In this document: in pieces, positions 1 through 6,648 of the stretch
Position numbering within the stretch: position 1 is the stretch's first letter
Layout: each line of letters starts with the position of its first letter
Assembly: GCA_965371225.1 (NCBI GenBank)
Contig: CBDUXP010000071.1
Coordinates: forward strand, 1-19,399
Direction of reading: 5' to 3'
Origin: CBDUXP01 sp965371225 [NCBI: uncultured bacterium]
GTDB taxonomy: Bacteria > Abyssobacteria > SURF-5 > CBDUXP01
DNA length: 19,399 nucleotides
Notes under the pieces: model-generated
Told to the model about the DNA's origin: nothing
Seen by the model: only the letters and a program-made list of their open reading frames with translations
Database searches by the model: none
Position numbers and translations under genes: made by a program

Positions 1-264
1 GTGGTCGGCGCAGCCTCTTCGTCGTCCGCCGCCGCGGTGGGCCGAGAGCGCGTAGGCCGCCGCCGAGTGGTCGGCGCAGCCTCTTCGTCGTCCGCCGCCG
101 CGGTGGGCCGAGAGCGCGTAGGCCGCCGCCGAGTGGTCGGCGCAGCCTCTTCGTCGTCCGCCGCCGCGGTGGGCCGAGAGCGCGTAGTCCGCCGCCGAGT
201 GGTGGGTGCAGCCTCCTCGTCGTCCGCCGCCGCGGTGCGCCGGGAGCGCGTGGGCCGCCGCCGG
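1..264. repeat. 66-bp tandem repeat, four copies, reaching the window edge
   Basis: Copies lie at 1-66, 67-132, 133-198 and 199-264. The first two are identical, the third differs at one base (ggcc to gtcc near its end), and the fourth at several bases. The unit is a multiple of three and keeps the minus-strand frame, adding 22 residues per copy. Near-identity at the left edge suggests recent expansion, and the array may continue beyond base 1. Confidence 0.95.
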
Positions 265-551
265 GTTGAGGTCGTCTCCCCGTCGTCGTCTGCAGTCGTG
301 CTGCTGCCGTTGCCGGCGCTGGTGGAGGTGCGGCGCGTGCGGCGGGCGGGCCGCCGGCGTGTAGCCGGGGCGTCCTCCGCCGTTTCGACGGTGCCTACCG
401 CTTCCGCGTCGTCCTTGCGGGCGCGGGTCGTGCGGCGCCGGCGGGGCTTCTGTTCGTCAGTGGTGGCGTCCGGTGCCGCGTCGTCATCCGTCGCGCTCCG
501 GGTTCGCCGGGGTCGTGTGGTCGTTCGTGTGGTTCGGCGTCGTGTAGCCAT
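1..551 (-). CDS. Mixed-charge 22-residue-repeat protein, N-terminal part (possible RNase E/G)
   Basis: This frame is open for 183 codons from an ATG at 551 and runs off the window at base 1, so only the N-terminus is visible. AAGGA lies about 5 bases before the ATG, a good ribosome binding site. Residues 1-96 are Arg/Thr-rich (starting MATRRRTTRT) with Asp/Glu patches. From about residue 97 a 22-residue unit repeats four times, roughly RRRPTRSRPT followed by AAADDEEAAPTT. The composition suggests an intrinsically disordered, possibly RNA-binding region. It follows TIGR03960 and TIGR03936 genes on the same strand, where other bacteria often carry ribonuclease G, and RNase E/G proteins can have such charged extensions. 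No catalytic domain is visible, so RNase E/G is an inference. The start overlaps the previous gene by 68 bases. The plus-strand frame here is also open but gives a biased Ser/Ala/Arg/Val product. Confidence 0.66.
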   Translation of the reverse strand, partial: MATRRRTTRTTTRPRRTRSATDDDAAPDATTDEQKPRRRRTTRARKDDAEAVGTVETAEDAPATRRRPARRTRRTSTSAGNGSSTTADDDGETTSTRRRPTRSRRTAAADDEEAAPTTRRRTTRSRPTAAADDEEAAPTTRRRPTRSRPTAAADDEEAAPTTRRRPTRSRPTAAADDEEAAPT

Positions 552-1224
552 TGAGTCCTTTGTAGGGTTCAGACGCGAAGGTGAGCGCACACCGTTCGAT
601 CGCCGCCTCGTGGAGCGTGGCAGCGTCCCAGTCACCCAACAGGGTGAGCACTTCCCGCGGGTTCGCGGTGCCTTGTGGCGTCACGGCGAGGCGCATGCGG
701 ATGGTGCCGTCGGGCGCCACCGTGAGGCTGTGCAGGCTGGTGCGTAGGTCGAAGGTTTTCTCCCGGCCCTTGCGGTAGCGTGGGACCGGCAGCGTCTCGG
801 CAGCCAGCAAGGCGTCAGCCCGGGCCGCGAGTGCGGTGACATCCACCGCGCCTGCCGCCGGGGGCAGGGTCGCGGTGTAGCTTAGCGTCGTGATGGTTGA
901 AAGTTTCGGCGTGGTAGCGGTGATGGGTTCCACGGTGATCACGTCCAGGCCGGGGGGCATCAGAGGCTCGAGCGTCCGCCGCAGCGCCTCGGGCGCGGGC
1001 GTGTCCGCCAGCACCAGGTCCAGCACCTCCGCCCGGCTGGTGAAGCCAAGCGAGAGGGGCGGGCCCGTCGCGATCTTCGGCCGGGGCCGGTACCCTTCGG
1101 TAAAGGCCAGGCGCAGGCCCGCGCGCCGCAGCGTCCGCTGCCACAGGCGGGCCAGGTCCAGGTGCCCCAGGTACTGCAGGGCCGTGCCCTTGCCGTACGT
1201 GACCCTATACGTGGAAGTCGTCAC
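484..1224 (-). CDS. TIGR03936 (DUF2344) radical SAM-associated protein
   Basis: The 246-residue protein opens with the family pattern YRVTYGKGTALQYLGHLDLA, then ALRRAGL-like and EGYRPRPKI segments, as in TIGR03936/DUF2344 proteins. These are encoded beside, or fused to, TIGR03960 radical SAM proteins. The family's biochemical role is not established; it probably works with its neighbour. I chose GTG at 1224 because GGAG lies 4 bases before it; a TTG one codon upstream is also open. The start overlaps the end of the radical SAM gene by about 20 bases, suggesting translational coupling. The last 20 or so residues are Thr/Pro/Asn/His-rich and lie in the 68-base overlap with the next gene, so this tail may be shaped by the overlapping frame. 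Confidence 0.92.
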   Translation of the reverse strand: MTTSTYRVTYGKGTALQYLGHLDLARLWQRTLRRAGLRLAFTEGYRPRPKIATGPPLSLGFTSRAEVLDLVLADTPAPEALRRTLEPLMPPGLDVITVEPITATTPKLSTITTLSYTATLPPAAGAVDVTALAARADALLAAETLPVPRYRKGREKTFDLRTSLHSLTVAPDGTIRMRLAVTPQGTANPREVLTLLGDWDAATLHEAAIERCALTFASEPYKGLNGYTTPNHTNDHTTPANPERDG

Positions 1225-3028
1225 CAATCTCCGTTGCGCACGGAACGCCGCACGCCGTACATATGTCCGTTTTGCAGTCCTCGGTGAAGCGTCCGGCCAG
1301 GCTCTGGGCCCATTCCCGCTGGAGGAACGGCTTGCCCACCCCGGCGTTGATATGGTCCCAGGGCAACGGCGCGTCCACCCGACTGGGCCAATCCTCGCCG
1401 ATCGGATCCCGGCCGTGCTCGGCCAGAATCCGGTCCCACAGGGCGTGGTCCAGTTCCGAGGTCCAACTGTCCAAGGTCGCTCCCCCGTCCACCGCCGCTT
1501 CGATCAGGCGCGCGCAATCGCGGCCCCCGCGGCTGAGCAGCCCTTCCACGCGGTACTGCACCGGCTCGCGCCACGAGAGCGCGATCGCCCGGTCGCGGCA
1601 GCGGTCGAGCACGAGCTGCACGCGGCGCGACAGTTCCTCCACCGGGAGCTGGGCGCACCACTGGAACGGCGTGTGGGCCTTGGGGACGAAGGCGGAAATC
1701 GTGACGCGGACTTTCGCGCGGCGCCCGCGGTGCGCGCGCCCGATGGCGGCCACCCGGTTGATGAGGGCCGCCATGTTCTCCACGTCCGCGTCCGTCTCCG
1801 TCGGCAACCCCACCATGAAGTACAGCTTCACGTGGGTCCAGCCCAGGCGGAACACGAGTTCCGCGGTCTCGAGCAGCATCTCGTCGGTGATGTCCTTGTT
1901 GATCACCCACCGGAGCCGGTCGCTGCCGGCTTCCGGCGCAAACGTGAAGCCGCCCTTCTGGGCCTCTTTGATCTTCGCGGCCATGGTCTCCGTAAAGGCG
2001 TCCAGCCGCAGGGACGGGAGCGACAACCCCACCCGCTCCTCCTTGAACCGGTCCACGAGTCCCGAGATCATCTGTTCGATCTCGAAGTGGTCCGCGCTGC
2101 TCAAGGAGGCCAGCGAGATGGTGTCCCATCCCGTATTCGCATACGTGGCTTCGGCGATGCGCTGCACCGTCGCGGCACTGCGCTCCCGCGTGGGCCGATA
2201 GGTCATGCCCGCCTGACAGAAGCGGCAGCCGCGCGTGCAGCCCCGCATGATCTCCACCACGATCCGGTCGTGCACGATCTGCATGTTCGGCACGACCGGC
2301 GCCGTGGGGTACGGCGCCGTATCCAGATCGCGCACCCACTGGCGCTCCACCACCGCCGGCACGTCGGGCGTCCGCGCGAGCGTGCCCAAGAGCCGGCCCG
2401 CCGTGTCGGTCACCGCCTGATACAGCCCGGGCACGTACACGCCGGGGATGCGGGCGAGCCGGCGCCACAACTGCTCGCGGTCCAGCCCTTCCGCACGTCC
2501 CTGCTCGATCGCCTCGAGCAGGTCCGCGAGCACGTCCTCGGCATCGCCGATGAGCACCGCGTCCATGAAGGGCGCGACGGGCTCCGGGTTCACGGTGGTC
2601 GGCCCGCCCCCGATCACGACAGGATCTTCGGGCGTGCGGTCGGCCGCGCGGCGGGGAATACCCGCCAGGTCCAGCATCCACACCATGGTGGCGTAGCAGA
2701 GTTCGTACTGGAGGGAGAACCCCAGCACGTCGAACGCGCGGACCGGCAAGCACGATTCCTGGCTGCACAGGGGCATGCCCCGCTCCCGCATGCGCGCCGC
2801 CATGTCGTGCCACGGCGCGAAGACCCGCTCCGCCATCCACGTGGGCCGCGCGTTGATCATGTGGTACAGGATCCGCAGCCCGATGTGGCTCATGCCAATC
2901 TCGTACACATCCGGAAACGCGAGCCCCACGTGGAGCGTGGTGGCGGCCCAATCCTTGTGGACGCTGTGCAGCTCGTCGCCCAGGTACCGCATGGGCTTCT
3001 GCACGTGCGGCAGCAGACCATCCCGCAT
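1205..3028 (-). CDS. TIGR03960 family B12-binding radical SAM protein
   Basis: With the ATG at 3028 the protein has 607 residues and starts MRDGLLPHVQKPMRYLGDEL, the usual family N-terminus. Residues 30-170 resemble a cobalamin-binding Rossmann region. The radical SAM cluster motif is GCTRGCRFC with Cys264, Cys268 and Cys271. A second cysteine group near the C-terminus (585, 590, 593, 597; ending CTACGVPC) could hold another metal or Fe-S site, and a similar cysteine-rich end occurs in relatives. The substrate is unknown. The frame stays open to 3304, but the extra 92 residues are Arg/Pro-rich and unlike the family, and an obvious ribosome binding site is missing for either start. It is the first gene of a minus-strand cluster with the TIGR03936 gene. 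Confidence 0.94.
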   Translation of the reverse strand: MRDGLLPHVQKPMRYLGDELHSVHKDWAATTLHVGLAFPDVYEIGMSHIGLRILYHMINARPTWMAERVFAPWHDMAARMRERGMPLCSQESCLPVRAFDVLGFSLQYELCYATMVWMLDLAGIPRRAADRTPEDPVVIGGGPTTVNPEPVAPFMDAVLIGDAEDVLADLLEAIEQGRAEGLDREQLWRRLARIPGVYVPGLYQAVTDTAGRLLGTLARTPDVPAVVERQWVRDLDTAPYPTAPVVPNMQIVHDRIVVEIMRGCTRGCRFCQAGMTYRPTRERSAATVQRIAEATYANTGWDTISLASLSSADHFEIEQMISGLVDRFKEERVGLSLPSLRLDAFTETMAAKIKEAQKGGFTFAPEAGSDRLRWVINKDITDEMLLETAELVFRLGWTHVKLYFMVGLPTETDADVENMAALINRVAAIGRAHRGRRAKVRVTISAFVPKAHTPFQWCAQLPVEELSRRVQLVLDRCRDRAIALSWREPVQYRVEGLLSRGGRDCARLIEAAVDGGATLDSWTSELDHALWDRILAEHGRDPIGEDWPSRVDAPLPWDHINAGVGKPFLQREWAQSLAGRFTEDCKTDICTACGVPCATEIGDDFHV

Positions 3029-3360
3029 CGGGGCATAGCACCGGGGGCGGGGCGGCGCGTCTAACAGCAGGGGGGGCGGCACAATCGGGTGGTCTAGCTC
3101 AGCAGGGCACTCTATATATATATGGGGCCCAACGCAGGGAACTCTGAGGAGCATCTCCCGTCCCACTCCCCGGGTGTGACACCGGGGCGGGGCCAGTCCC
3201 CGCCTTGGCCCGCGCGGGCCAGCGCTCCGGTCCCACAGGGCGCGGCTGCGCCGAGAACCGGCCCTATGATACATGAAGTGGCGCAGGCGGGTCGGTTGTG
3301 CCAAATCGTCTACAGATCGGCGACACCATCCGAGCCCGGCCCACGTAAGGTGAGGGGCAG
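3029..3360. other. Divergent intergenic region between the radical SAM and TM2 genes
   Basis: This 332-base stretch holds no convincing gene. An alternating TA run lies at 3113-3122. On the minus strand it offers a TATATA -10 with a poor TTCCCT -35 seventeen bases upstream, so a radical SAM promoter here is possible but weak. A TATGAT at 3266-3271 could serve the TM2 gene but has no good -35. Two GC hairpins sit at 3186-3204 (7-bp stem) and 3206-3221 (16-bp palindrome); neither is followed by a T tract. Confidence 0.45.
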
Positions 3361-3762
3361 ATGACCGGCGCCAACGACACCCACCGGAAGACCATCGGGT
3401 ATGTCCTGTGGGTCATCGGCTTCACCGGCGCCCACCGCTTCTACTACGGCAGGCCCATCTCCGGAACGGTCTATTTCTTCACGCTCGGGCTGTTCTTCAT
3501 CGGGTGGCTGATCGATCTGTTCCTGATTCCGGGCCTGGACCGGGAAGCGGACCTGCGGTTCCGGGCCGGGCGTATCGATTACAGCATCGCCTGGCTGCTC
3601 CTGGGGTTCCTCGGCCTGTTCGGCATCCACCGCTTCTATATGGGCAAGTGGTTCACCGGGCTGCTCTACCTGCTCACCGGCGCGTTCCTGGGCATCGGGT
3701 ACCTCTACGACCTGTGGACGCTGAACGATCAGATCACGGTCCGCAACAGCGAGCGGGCCTAG
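3361..3762 (+). CDS. Tandem TM2-domain membrane protein
   Basis: The 133-residue protein contains two TM2-like modules, at about 10-55 and 74-120. Each has two hydrophobic helices joined by a short turn, and each carries the signature HRFY after a glycine (GAHRFYYGR at 23-31 and GIHRFYMGK at 88-96). TM2 proteins are small inner-membrane proteins of mostly unknown function. Most bacterial ones have a single module, so this looks like an internal duplication or fusion. The ATG is preceded by GAGG at a suitable distance. It sits upstream of bioB, but about 200 bases and a promoter separate them, so it is probably a separate unit. Confidence 0.88.
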   Translation: MTGANDTHRKTIGYVLWVIGFTGAHRFYYGRPISGTVYFFTLGLFFIGWLIDLFLIPGLDREADLRFRAGRIDYSIAWLLLGFLGLFGIHRFYMGKWFTGLLYLLTGAFLGIGYLYDLWTLNDQITVRNSERA

Positions 3763-3776
3763 GGGTCTGCGACCCC
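3762..3776 (+). terminator. Small GC hairpin just after the TM2 gene
   Basis: GGGGTC-TGC-GACCCC forms a 6-bp stem with a 3-base loop starting at the last base of the stop codon. Only a short GGATTTGG follows, not a real T tract, so termination here is tentative. Confidence 0.35.
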
Positions 3777-3786
3777 GGATTTGGAA

Positions 3787-3817
3787 CCGCAGATAAACCC
3801 GGATGAACACAGATAGG
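3787..3817. repeat. CGCAGAT-type dispersed repeat, single arm
   Basis: Spaced GCAGAT, GGATGA and ACAGAT words occur between the TM2 gene and bioB. It resembles the period-9 CGCAGAT repeats at 5047-5074, 5164-5191 and 6591-6642 but with wider, A-rich spacing. It is non-coding. Confidence 0.6.
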
Positions 3818-3863
3818 AAAACCCTATAGGGCCCGACCGACGTGTCGGCCTGCCGCCGGGCAC

Positions 3864-3892
3864 TGTCAACCACGCGCCCCATCTGGTTGACA
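3864..3892. promoter_or_regulatory. Perfect inverted repeat, candidate BirA (biotin repressor) operator
   Basis: TGTCAACCA (3864-3872) and TGGTTGACA (3884-3892) are exact reverse complements separated by 11 bases. The inner core is TGTCAACC-N13-GGTTGACA. BirA operators described in other bacteria have the form TTGTAAACC-N14-16-GGTTTACAA, so the half-site is close and the spacer a little short. The right arm contains the TTGACA -35 box of the bioB promoter, so a bound repressor would block RNA polymerase. No other biotin gene or birA is visible in the window. Confidence 0.6.
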
Positions 3893-3915
3893 TTACCCCG
3901 GACGCCTCATACCCT
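3887..3915 (+). promoter_or_regulatory. Putative bioB promoter
   Basis: A perfect TTGACA (3887-3892) is followed after 17 bases by TACCCT (3910-3915), a weak -10 box. Transcription would start near 3922, giving a leader of about 40 bases. The overlap with the inverted repeat is consistent with a biotin-controlled promoter. Confidence 0.55.
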
Positions 3916-3962
3916 TGGGGCCGCTCGCCGTTTCCCGTCATGCGCAACCCCAGGAGGCGCCA

Positions 3963-5042
3963 ATGTTTGACCGGTATGCCCGCTTAGCCGAAGGCGCGAT
4001 GCGCGATGCGCCCCTCGCCGAGGCCGACGCCCTGTGGGTTCTTGACGGGCCGGATGTGGAGCTGCTGCCCCTGCTGCACGCGGCCTATCAGCCGCGGCAC
4101 CGGCACTTTGGCCGCGCGGTGATGGTGCACATCCTGAACAATGTGCAGAACGGCCTGTGCCCGGAGGATTGCGGCTACTGCTCGCAAAACGCGAATTCGG
4201 CCTCGGCCATTCGCAAGTATCCGCTGAAGGGTGACGCGGAAATCCTGGCGGACGCGGAGGCGGCGGCGCGGGCCGGCGCGTCGCGCTACTGCATCGTGCT
4301 CTCCGGCCGCGGCCCGACCCTGGAGCGGACGCGCCACCTCGGGCGGATCATTAGCGAGATCAAGGCGCGGTACCCCATCGAAGTCTGCCTGTCCGCCGGG
4401 CTCATGGAGGACGAGCACGCGCGCATCCTCGCCGCCGCGGGGCTGGACCGCATGAATCACAACCTGAACACCAGCGCGGCGCACCACGACGAGATCTGCC
4501 ACACGCATTCGTACGCGGACCGGGTGGCCACGCTGCGGGCGGCCCAGCGGGCGGGGGTGCCGGCGTGCAGCGGCCTCATCGTCGGCATGGGCGAGCGGAG
4601 CGCCGATCTGGTGGACGTGGCGTTCGCGCTACGCGAGCTGGAAGTCCCTTCCATCCCCGTGAATTTCTTGATTCCCATCGAGGGAAACCAGGTCACGGCC
4701 GACGGGTCGCTCACGCCGGAGCGGTGCCTGCGCGCGCTGTGCATGATGCGGTTCGCCAACCCGCGCGCGGAGATTCGCGTGGCCGGCGGGCGCGAGGGGC
4801 ACCTGCGCGGCATGCAGCCGCTCGCCCTCTGGCCGGCGAACTCGCTGTTCGTGCAGGGGTACCTCACCACGCGGGGGGACACGGTCGACGGCACGTACCG
4901 CATGATTCGCGACGCGGGCTTCCAGGTGGCGGGCAATCCGCTCTACGCGGCCAAGCACGCCGACGCACCCGCCGGCACGTTCGAGATTCCCGGCGGCGGC
5001 GACGACCTGCTCAAGCCCGAAGTCGCGCGCGACTCCGCCTAA
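3963..5042 (+). CDS. bioB: Biotin synthase (radical SAM)
   Basis: BioB inserts sulfur into dethiobiotin, the last step of biotin synthesis. The 359-residue protein has the radical SAM motif CPEDCGYC (Cys66, Cys70, Cys73) for the [4Fe-4S] cluster. Cys110, Cys142, Cys202 and Arg272 correspond to the [2Fe-2S] ligands of Escherichia coli BioB (Cys97, Cys128, Cys188, Arg260). Other family signatures include HNLNTS and NFLIPIEGN. The start is the ATG at 3963, preceded by AGGAGG at good spacing; an upstream in-frame start at 3915 would overlap the promoter and is unlikely. No other bio genes are adjacent, so it appears to be transcribed alone. Confidence 0.97.
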   Translation: MFDRYARLAEGAMRDAPLAEADALWVLDGPDVELLPLLHAAYQPRHRHFGRAVMVHILNNVQNGLCPEDCGYCSQNANSASAIRKYPLKGDAEILADAEAAARAGASRYCIVLSGRGPTLERTRHLGRIISEIKARYPIEVCLSAGLMEDEHARILAAAGLDRMNHNLNTSAAHHDEICHTHSYADRVATLRAAQRAGVPACSGLIVGMGERSADLVDVAFALRELEVPSIPVNFLIPIEGNQVTADGSLTPERCLRALCMMRFANPRAEIRVAGGREGHLRGMQPLALWPANSLFVQGYLTTRGDTVDGTYRMIRDAGFQVAGNPLYAAKHADAPAGTFEIPGGGDDLLKPEVARDSA

Positions 5043-5046
5043 TCTA

Positions 5047-5191
5047 TCCGCAGATTACGCAGATTGCGCAGATGTTCTGAACTGCGAAACCCGAATGCAA
5101 CCGGACGTGCGCCGTTCCACTTCGGAGACTTCAAGAACCCTGTAGCCCAAAAAGGAATTCCAAAATCTGCGTCATCTGCGGAATCTGCGGA
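5047..5191. repeat. Inverted pair of period-9 CGCAGAT repeats
   Basis: The left arm (5047-5074) has three CGCAGAT words at 9-base spacing. The right arm (5164-5191) has three ATCTGCG words at the same spacing, and the two are nearly exact reverse complements. About 90 bases without a gene lie between them. The element fills the gap between the convergent bioB and pentapeptide genes, and its RNA could form a long stem in either direction, so it may act as a bidirectional terminator or be a small mobile-type repeat. Confidence 0.75.
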
Positions 5192-5211
5192 TCTCCTGAA
5201 ACAGGCGCCGC

Positions 5212-6489
5212 CTATTCTTCTGTCCGGGCTTCCGCGGTCATCGCCCGCCAACTTCCGCCGGGAATCACCACCATCCAGCGCGCCTGCGCCCACAGGTCGG
5301 CCATCTCCCGAACCAGATGGTCCGGCAATTTTGTTTCCTCGTCCCAGGTAGCGCCGCGGAGTTGAGCGTACGTGAGCCCGTCCGAAAGTCGCAGCTCCAC
5401 CCCCTCCAGGTGCGCGCCTCCGAAGTACGCCCCCTCCAAGCGCGCGCGTATGAGGATCGCCCCCCCTAGGTGCGCCTCCCCGAGTAACGCCCCCTCCAGG
5501 TGCGCGCCTCCGAGGTTCGCCCCCTCCAAGTGCCCCTCCCAGAGGCCTGCCCCTTCCAGGTCCGCGCCTACGAGGTTCGCCCCCTGCAGGTGCGCGCCCA
5601 GAAGGTTCGCCCCCTCTAGGTGTGCCTCACTGAGAATCGCCCGCTCCAGGTGCGCATGCGGAAGATCCGCTCCCCGGAGGTCGGTGCGGGCCAGGTTGAG
5701 CCGGTCTGTTTCCTTGCCGCGCCATTCTTCCTTCCGCCGGCCGAGCACGGTCAGCGCCGCCTGCACGTCGGTGGGGGGCGCATCGGACATCTCGAGCTCC
5801 GTTTCGTCTTCCCCCGGCGGCGGCCATGGCCGGTTCACCCGGATGAAGGCGGTGAGGGTTTCGACGACGGTCCAGTGGTCCCGCTCGGAGTCGTGAGCGA
5901 TGCGTTCAAGGGCGTAGATGCCGCCGAGCCGGACGGCGGGCTTCCCGCTGCCCAACTGGTCGATGGCGCGGGTGAAGCGTTCGGTGAACTGCGCCTGCTC
6001 GGCGATGTTCACGTTCCGCTCCATAGCGGCGACGCGGCGCCACGCGACGTACGCGCCAAGGAACACGAAGAACGCGGCAATGATCTGTGCCCAGGTGCGA
6101 CGGTACGCGTCTTCGATTTGGTGGACGTCTTTCACCGTGATGCCCGCGCCGGCGTCCGGGGCCGGCGCCTGCCACGCGGGCATGACCCACAGAAAGATCA
6201 GGATGGGAAACACCACGGCCAGGGCCGCCACGGTCACCCGCACCGATGTGGGCCACGGCGCGACCAGCTTCCGCCAGGGTGCGACCAGGCGCTGAACCGC
6301 TGCGCCGATTCGCCGTTGGCGTTCCTCCTCCATGTGCGCGACGGCGTTGTGCAGCAGCACGCCGAGACCGGCGGCAATGGCGAGCCAGGCGAGGAGCGGG
6401 AGGAACCCGGGCCAGAGCAGCCAGAGCAGGCCGACGATCGCGAGGCCCCTGGCGAGGAGTTGCCAGGGCAATGCCGCCAGGGAAGACAT
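5212..6489 (-). CDS. Membrane-anchored pentapeptide-repeat protein
   Basis: The 425-residue protein starts with hydrophobic segments at about 8-48, 84-104 and 134-150. A conserved cytoplasmic stretch follows at 160-217 (RFTRAIDQLGS, RLGGIYALERIA, HWTVVETLTAF), as in many membrane pentapeptide-repeat proteins. Residues 265-367 form the repeat domain, expected to fold as a right-handed quadrilateral beta-helix. Here the units group into tens of the form GAHLEGANLx, with histidine often replacing the usual Asp/Asn. The molecular role of this family is not established. I chose the ATG at 6489; a TTG at 6516 is open but has no ribosome binding site. It stands alone, convergent with bioB, with ATCTGCG repeats on both sides. 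Confidence 0.9.
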   Translation of the reverse strand: MSSLAALPWQLLARGLAIVGLLWLLWPGFLPLLAWLAIAAGLGVLLHNAVAHMEEERQRRIGAAVQRLVAPWRKLVAPWPTSVRVTVAALAVVFPILIFLWVMPAWQAPAPDAGAGITVKDVHQIEDAYRRTWAQIIAAFFVFLGAYVAWRRVAAMERNVNIAEQAQFTERFTRAIDQLGSGKPAVRLGGIYALERIAHDSERDHWTVVETLTAFIRVNRPWPPPGEDETELEMSDAPPTDVQAALTVLGRRKEEWRGKETDRLNLARTDLRGADLPHAHLERAILSEAHLEGANLLGAHLQGANLVGADLEGAGLWEGHLEGANLGGAHLEGALLGEAHLGGAILIRARLEGAYFGGAHLEGVELRLSDGLTYAQLRGATWDEETKLPDHLVREMADLWAQARWMVVIPGGSWRAMTAEARTEE

Positions 6490-6577
6490 AGTCGGTACCG
6501 CCCATGAGCGTATCAAGATGGGGGCTGGCGAGTCTAAGAACCGGCCCGGGGCGGGCCGACATATGGGTCTGCCCCTA

Positions 6578-6589
6578 CCTGGTACCAGG
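6578..6589. repeat. 12-bp perfect palindrome
   Basis: CCTGGTACCAGG is a perfect palindrome directly beside the ATCTGCG repeats, between the rodA end and the pentapeptide gene start. It may be part of the same element. Confidence 0.5.
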
Positions 6590-6590
6590 A

Positions 6591-6642
6591 ATCTGCGTCA
6601 TCTGCGAAATCTGCGGAGCTCTTGAGAGCCGCGGAATCTGCG
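6591..6642. repeat. ATCTGCG period-9 repeat next to the rodA stop
   Basis: ATCTGCG occurs at 6591, 6600 and 6609, and again at 6636. The first 28 bases match the repeat at 5164-5191 with one mismatch and in the same orientation, so the pentapeptide gene lies between direct repeats. Read on the minus strand it falls just after the rodA stop, where the GCTCT/AGAGC mini-hairpin could help termination. Confidence 0.75.
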
Positions 6643-6648
6643 GATGAC

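Noticed and set aside
1-264. CRISPR array
   Set aside because: The repeats are directly adjacent, with no variable spacers, and keep a coding frame.
1-747. A plus-strand frame over the left-edge repeats, rich in Ser, Ala, Val and Arg
   Set aside because: The minus-strand frame has a proper start with a ribosome binding site, continues the gene order, and gives a known type of mixed-charge composition.
890-3064. A plus-strand open frame of 724 codons antisense to the radical SAM and TIGR03936 genes
   Set aside because: It shows the same compositional artefact; the opposite strand has clear family motifs, including the Cys264/268/271 cluster.
5047-5191. Insertion sequence
   Set aside because: The inverted arms enclose only about 90 bases with no transposase, so at most this is a non-autonomous element.
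5064-5351. Short frames across the CGCAGAT repeats on both strands
   Set aside because: Their products consist of translated repeat words (such as NLRNLRNL or SADSADD) and overlap the end of the pentapeptide gene.
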